Assembly: GCA_017419405.1 (NCBI GenBank)
Contig: JAFOLH010000001.1
Span: forward strand, 372,001-436,000
DNA length: 64,000 nt
Origin: Renibacterium sp.
Lineage (GTDB): Bacteria > Actinomycetota > Actinomycetes > Actinomycetales > Micrococcaceae
Reading direction: 5' to 3'
Shown: positions 61,111 through 64,000 of the stretch, one piece after another
How the letters are laid out: every line of letters starts with the position of its first letter
How positions within the stretch are numbered: the first letter of the stretch is position 1
Translations under genes and position numbers: made by a program
Notes under the pieces: model-generated
Told to the model about the DNA's origin: nothing
The model's input: only the letters and a program-made list of their open reading frames with translations
Databases searched by the model: none

Positions 61111-61141
61111 GTAGTTGCTCATGCCTACCGGAAGGTGTCCC

Positions 61142-62152
61142 ATGGACGTCACCCCCTTAGTGTGGATTCTGACCGTGGTCGGAATCCTCGGCCTACTGGC
61201 CTTCGACTTCTTCGCCCACGTGCGCAAGGCGCATGAACCCAGCCTCAAAGAAGCTGCCATCTGGTCCGGGATCTATGTCGGCATCGCGGTGCTCTTCGGC
61301 ATCGGCATGCTGATCTTCGCGGGCCCGACCTCGGGCACTGAGTTCTTCGCCGGATACATCACGGAAAAAGCGCTCTCCGTCGACAATCTCTTCGTCTTCC
61401 TGATCATCATGAGCTCCTTCGCGGTGCCGCGTGCGGATCAGCAGAAAGTGCTGCTCTTCGGCATCGTCTTCGCGTTGGTCGCGCGGACCGTGTTCATCCT
61501 GCTCGGGGCCGGTCTGGTCAACAGTTTCGCCTGGATTTTCTACCTCTTCGGCGCGATCCTGATCTTCACCGCGGTCAAGCTGGTCGGTCAGAAGGACGAC
61601 GACGGCGAGGGTGCGGCCAACAACATCATGGTGCGGTTGGCGAAGCGCTTCTTCAACACCAGCGACGAGTACGACGGCGACAAGCTCTTCACGGTCAAAA
61701 ACGGCAAGCGGATGCTCACCCCGATGCTGCTGGTCATGGTGGCCATCGGCGCGACCGACATCCTCTTCGCCTTCGACTCGATCCCGGCGATCTTCGGTCT
61801 GACCCAGAACGCCTACATCGTGTTCGTGGCCAATGCCTTCTCCTTGATGGGCCTGCGCCAGCTGTACTTCCTGATCGACGGGTTGTTGGACCGTCTGGTC
61901 TACCTCTCGTACGGCTTGGCAGTGATCCTCGGCTTCATCGGCGTGAAGCTGGTGCTGCACGCGCTGCATGAGAACAACCTGCCGTTCATCAACGGCGGCG
62001 AAGGCGTACCGGTGTTCCAGATTTCCACGGAACTGTCCCTGCTGGTGATCTGCGGCGTCCTGGTAGTCACCGTAGTCGCGAGTCTGCTGAGTCCGAAGGG
62101 CAAAGCCAAGAAGTCGCTGCCGGAGCAGGCGACGCCGACCGAGTCGAACTGA
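61142..62152 (+). CDS. TerC-family membrane protein (metal homeostasis)
   Basis: 336 residues, about nine membrane helices. Acidic membrane motifs of the family are FAGYITEKALSVDNLFVFLIIM (near 75-96) and GATDILFAFDSIPAIFGLTQ (near 203-222). TerC proteins related to Alx/MeeF are linked to manganese efflux and metalation of exported proteins, fitting the Mn-type riboswitch in front. GGAAGGTG precedes the ATG at 61142. The tail is short and basic. Confidence 0.92.
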   Translation: MDVTPLVWILTVVGILGLLAFDFFAHVRKAHEPSLKEAAIWSGIYVGIAVLFGIGMLIFAGPTSGTEFFAGYITEKALSVDNLFVFLIIMSSFAVPRADQQKVLLFGIVFALVARTVFILLGAGLVNSFAWIFYLFGAILIFTAVKLVGQKDDDGEGAANNIMVRLAKRFFNTSDEYDGDKLFTVKNGKRMLTPMLLVMVAIGATDILFAFDSIPAIFGLTQNAYIVFVANAFSLMGLRQLYFLIDGLLDRLVYLSYGLAVILGFIGVKLVLHALHENNLPFINGGEGVPVFQISTELSLLVICGVLVVTVVASLLSPKGKAKKSLPEQATPTESN

Positions 62153-62212
62153 CGCGCGGCAACTGACCCTCGGCACGCGCCGAACCGCCCGCGCAACGCG
62201 GCCGCTTCGGCT

Positions 62213-62218
62213 TAGGAT
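62213..62218 (+). promoter_or_regulatory. -10 box TAGGAT of the leaderless MFS gene
   Basis: TAGGAT ends 6 nt before the GTG at 62225. Confidence 0.6.
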
Positions 62219-62224
62219 GAGCCA

Positions 62225-63691
62225 GTGTCCAATGAAGCCGCGTCCAATGAAGCCGCGTCCAACGAAGCCGCGTCCAACGAAGCAGGCTGGCAGGGAACCG
62301 TGCCCGGTGAGCTGGTGCCGGGCAACCCGGTGCCGGGCAACCCGGTGCCCAACGCTCCGGTGCCGGGCCGGTCGATTGCTCCAGTCCTGACCGAGGCCCG
62401 ACGCCGGAGCTTGCAGCGGCGCACGGTCGGCGTCCTGGCCGGAGCGCAGCTGCTCGGCGGAGTCGGTTCCGGGGCCGCTCTGTCGGTCGGTTCGCTGCTG
62501 GCGGTGGAGCTCAGTGGCTCGGATGCGTGGGCGGGGTCGGTGACCACTTTGCTCACCCTGGCCGCGGCGTTCACGGCTTTGCCCATGGCTTCGCTCGCCC
62601 GGGCCCGGGGGCGCCGCATCTCCCTGGCCAGTTGTCTGCTGATTGCCACCACCGGTGCGGTTCTGATGATCGTGGCCGCTGCGGTTGGTTCGTTCCCGCT
62701 CCTGCTGGTCGCCGCGCTGTGCCTCGGCCTGGGTACCACGGCGAATCTGCAGTCCCGGTTCGCGGCCGCGGATTTGGCGCTGGAACAGCATCGCGGCCGG
62801 GATCTTTCCGTCGTGGTCTGGGCCACCACGGTGGGCGCGGTCACCGGGCCGAACCTGATTCGTCCGGGTGCCCAACTGGGCGCCTGGCTGGGGCTTCCGG
62901 AAATGGCCGGGCCGTTCTTGTTCTCCGCCGCGGCGATGCTTTTGGCGCTGATCCTGCTCACCGTCGGTTTGCGGCCGGATCCGTTGTTGACCGCGCAGCG
63001 GGCGCTGGGCGCGGAGGACGCCGGAGCCGGCTCCCCGGTGCTTCCCGGACGCCGCGGCCAAGCTTTGGCGGCCGGCTTCGCCGCGATCCGATCCGCCCCG
63101 CGGGCGGTCGCCGCACTGCTCACCGTGATCGGCTCGCATGCCGTGATGGTCTCGGTGATGGCGATGACTCCGTTGCATTTGAAGCTTCTGGACCAGCATT
63201 CGGCGATGGGCCATCACGGCACAGATGTGCTGGCGATCATCGGCTTCACGATTTCGCTGCACATCGCCGGAATGTTCGCCCTGTCACCGCTCTTCGGCTG
63301 GCTCAGCGACCGCTGCGGGCGCTTCCCGGTGATCATCGGCGGTCAGCTGCTTCTGCTGGCTGCGACCGCGGTCGCCGGTTTCGGGCAGGCGGATCCCGGC
63401 TGGGTCACGGTCGGGCTGGTGTTGTTGGGTCTGGGCTGGTCGGCCTCGACGATTGCCGGATCCACCTTGCTCAGCGAGAGCGTGCCGAGCCGCAGCCGGG
63501 TCATGGTGCAAGGCGTTTCGGACACCTTGATGGGCTTGTCCGCGGCAGCCGGCAGCGTGCTGGCCGGCATCGCTTTGGCGGTCTGGGGCTACGCCGGGCT
63601 CAACCTCATCGCCGCGGTACTGGTCGTCGCGGTTCTGGCCGCGGTGTTCACGCTGGTGCGGAACCGCCGCGAGCCATCGCCAGCAGGGTAG
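62225..63691 (+). CDS. MFS exporter with a repetitive N-terminal extension
   Basis: 488 residues. The first 50 residues are low-complexity: four SNEAA units followed by VPGNP-type units. Twelve hydrophobic helices follow from about residue 70. MFS motif A-like LARARGRRISLASCL and AGMFALSPLFGWLSDRCGRFPVIIGG are visible. The substrate is unknown. GTG start without a ribosome site but with TAGGAT 6 nt upstream. Its 3' end overlaps the convergent peptidase gene by 44 nt. Confidence 0.85.
   Translation: MSNEAASNEAASNEAASNEAGWQGTVPGELVPGNPVPGNPVPNAPVPGRSIAPVLTEARRRSLQRRTVGVLAGAQLLGGVGSGAALSVGSLLAVELSGSDAWAGSVTTLLTLAAAFTALPMASLARARGRRISLASCLLIATTGAVLMIVAAAVGSFPLLLVAALCLGLGTTANLQSRFAAADLALEQHRGRDLSVVVWATTVGAVTGPNLIRPGAQLGAWLGLPEMAGPFLFSAAAMLLALILLTVGLRPDPLLTAQRALGAEDAGAGSPVLPGRRGQALAAGFAAIRSAPRAVAALLTVIGSHAVMVSVMAMTPLHLKLLDQHSAMGHHGTDVLAIIGFTISLHIAGMFALSPLFGWLSDRCGRFPVIIGGQLLLLAATAVAGFGQADPGWVTVGLVLLGLGWSASTIAGSTLLSESVPSRSRVMVQGVSDTLMGLSAAAGSVLAGIALAVWGYAGLNLIAAVLVVAVLAAVFTLVRNRREPSPAG
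62228..62359 (+). repeat. two 15-bp tandem arrays inside the MFS gene
   Basis: Four 15-bp units (TCCAATGAAGCCGCG type) at 62228-62287 encode SNEAA x4. Three 15-bp units (GTGCCGGGCAACCCG type) at 62315-62359 encode VPGNP, VPGNP and VPNAP. Unit length is a multiple of three, so copy-number change would keep the frame. Confidence 0.9.
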
Positions 63692-64000
63692 CGAAAATCT
63701 TTTCCCCGTCCGCCCGCAGCCCGTCGTGGTGGTAATCCCCGGTCTCCCAGAGTTTCAAGCCGCGCACTGCCGCAGCGGTTTCACTGGCCAAGCCGTGGTC
63801 CACGTAGATGTCGTCGAAGTAGGCGGTGGCCGCCACCGGAACCTCATTGCGGGCCAAGCGCGCTGGATCGTACAGCGCCGGCCAGTCGGCCTTGCGCGCG
63901 AGCAATTCGGCGACTTCGCGCAGCGGGACCAACGCCGGATCCTCGTCGAAATACCAGGGCATGATGGCTTCCCCGGTGAACATGAAGGAATTCGCCAGGG
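63648..64000 (-). CDS. C-terminal part of a proline-iminopeptidase-like alpha/beta hydrolase (runs off the window)
   Basis: The minus strand is open from the window edge to a stop at 63648, giving about 117 residues. The sequence LANSFMFTGEAIMPWYFDEDP, RNEVPVAATAYFDDIYVD and LKLWETGDYHHDGLRADGEKIFATLL matches the C-terminus of actinobacterial prolyl aminopeptidases (S33); the His in the tail region is the likely catalytic one. The ATG at 63983 is internal, because homology continues upstream of it. Confidence 0.8.
   Translation of the reverse strand, partial: LANSFMFTGEAIMPWYFDEDPALVPLREVAELLARKADWPALYDPARLARNEVPVAATAYFDDIYVDHGLASETAAAVRGLKLWETGDYHHDGLRADGEKIFATLLAMARGGSAPA

Overview
The window is a gene-dense, high-GC, mostly core-chromosome stretch of an actinobacterium. 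The block trp genes, lgt, gltBD, pyk, ANTAR regulator, polA, rpsA, coaE-GrpB fusion, uvrB, TerC, the many ATGA stop/start overlaps, the GTG/TTG starts and the TANNNT -10 boxes point to the Micrococcaceae (Arthrobacter and relatives). Genus and species cannot be fixed from the window alone. No insertion sequence, prophage, CRISPR array or rRNA was seen.

Layout. 1-2290: end of a BenE-type transporter, a small antitoxin-like protein, a guanidine-III riboswitch driving a Gdx-type SMR exporter, then a tRNA island (Gly-Cys-Val on minus, Val on plus). 2390-9490: small membrane and hydrolase genes, a PD-(D/E)XK-like protein, then def-fmt-rsmB-rpe. 9500-15140: an epoxide-hydrolase homologue lacking its catalytic residues, then an FMN riboswitch and the riboflavin operon (PnuC/RibM-like transporter, ribD, ribE, ribB, ribA, ribH). 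15230-17190: hisE-hisG-hisF. 17300-19140: a Tat-exported phosphoesterase and a TIGR03085-like protein, both minus. 19260-26540: hisI-trpE-membrane protein-DUF6704-like protein-trpC-trpB-trpA-lgt. 26750-34410: gltB-gltD and pyk. 34500-35390: an ANTAR response regulator and tRNA-Leu.

35590-44060 is a more accessory stretch: an OYE-family oxidoreductase, an amidase, a PadR regulator with its DHA2 efflux pump, a RibD-C-like reductase, a P-loop protein with a hotdog thioesterase, and a PiT phosphate transporter with a small partner. 44090-51160 holds polA, two tandem Eis-like acetyltransferases and rpsA. 51200-64000 holds a DUF2079 membrane protein, a NarL-type two-component pair, a double-VOC protein, divergent yigZ/coaE, uvrB, a probable Mn-sensing riboswitch before a TerC protein, an MFS exporter, and the 3' end of a proline-iminopeptidase-like gene.

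Regulation is unusually readable. Three metabolite or ion riboswitches (guanidine-III, FMN, yybP-ykoY-like) each precede the expected transporter or pathway. At least a dozen genes have a TANNNT box 6-8 nt before the start codon, the signature of leaderless mRNAs. A perfect 16-bp palindrome overlaps the padR promoter. Three long intergenic inverted repeats are not explained by any gene. I found no convincing wholly new multi-gene system. The best candidates for new biology are the degenerate epoxide hydrolase next to the riboflavin locus, the coupled Eis pair, the overlapping yigZ/coaE promoters and the nested palindrome after rpsA.
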